From Kribbella soli (GTDB lineage Bacteria > Actinomycetota > Actinomycetes > Propionibacteriales > Kribbellaceae), in assembly GCF_004331345.1 (NCBI RefSeq), contig NZ_SJJZ01000001.1, positions 1,860,001 through 1,924,000 of the forward strand: a DNA stretch of 64,000 bases, given 5' to 3'. Positions within the stretch are counted from its first letter, which is position 1. Each line of letters opens with the position of its first letter. The notes beneath the pieces were generated by a model. It was not told where the DNA came from and ran no database searches. It saw nothing but the letters and a program-made list of their open reading frames with translations. A program made the position numbers and the translations under genes. Positions 63,959 through 64,000 of this stretch are shown piece after piece.

Positions 63959-64000
63959 ATGCCCGTCCGATTCCTCACCGCCCTGCTCGCGGCACTCGCG
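63959..64000 (+). CDS. Start of a probable secreted protein, cut by the window edge
   Basis: The ATG at 63959 opens MPVRFLTALLAALA, which looks like the beginning of a signal peptide, and runs off the right edge. There is no ribosome site; TACGCT lies about 8 nt before the ATG, so the mRNA might be leaderless. Confidence 0.5.
   Translation, partial: MPVRFLTALLAALA

Overview
The window is high-GC DNA (about 70% G+C) with frequent GTG starts, 4-base start/stop overlaps between neighbouring genes, many Tat signal peptides and many regulators. This is a filamentous-type actinobacterium. The gene mix (DUF574 methyltransferase, MerR-clamp fusion, GH116 operon, EtfD, FadE5-type dehydrogenase) and the common GTACG-type codon pairs make a Kribbella-like member of the Propionibacteriales my best guess. 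That is an inference, not something the sequence proves.

Layout. 1-8.4 kb: the 5' end of a repeat protein, then a complete Kdp K+ uptake operon on the minus strand (a 27-codon membrane ORF, kdpF, kdpA, kdpB, kdpC, kdpD, kdpE), with phased TCTCACA repeats upstream. 8.5-12.7 kb: an acidic unknown protein, a PhzF-like isomerase, and an amidohydrolase/cysteine-dioxygenase-like pair divergent from a LacI regulator with twin operators. 12.7-13.8 kb: a decayed SDR/PadR locus and an 80-bp palindrome. 13.8-18.1 kb: two secreted peptidases (M36 and S53). 18.4-24.8 kb: a sugar ABC importer, a DUF624 membrane protein and a GH116 glucosidase in one operon. 24.8-29.6 kb: two small unknown genes, a candidate small RNA, and an aldehyde dehydrogenase/DUF779 operon with its GAF regulator. 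29.6-37.9 kb: EtfD, a lipoprotein, PhoD phosphatase with a discoidin protein, a kinase-like phosphotransferase, DUF3224 and a P-loop protein. 38-42.2 kb: DUF574 methyltransferase, tRNA-Gly(CCC), MarR, dCTP deaminase, a large lipoprotein. 42.3-52.9 kb: a ribbon-helix-helix/DUF4097 operon, SDR, CPBP protease, TetR, a membrane protein with an internal lipobox, a PL8 polysaccharide lyase, and a DJ-1/MarR pair. 52.9-58.2 kb: an operon of P-loop kinase, MerR-sliding-clamp fusion and MFS exporter, then AnmK with an MHS transporter. 58.2-64 kb: an ECF sigma factor with its partner, an Endo H-type glycosidase, small genes, and a FadE5-type acyl-CoA dehydrogenase behind a leader ORF.

The standout is the gene at 54140-55162. 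It joins a MerR DNA-binding domain to what reads as domains II and III of the DNA polymerase sliding clamp, keeps the clamp's peptide-binding pocket signatures, and is translationally coupled to an MFS exporter. I propose a sensor for clamp-binding molecules that switches on efflux. Other signals worth a second look: a palindromic tandem-repeat element inside a coding region (21.5 kb), two copies of a GAGCGAAGCGA hairpin element beside gene starts (1.1 and 61.8 kb), the phased Kdp operator, a candidate two-hairpin small RNA (26.04 kb), nested inverted repeats ahead of the Endo H gene, and a membrane protein carrying an internal lipobox.
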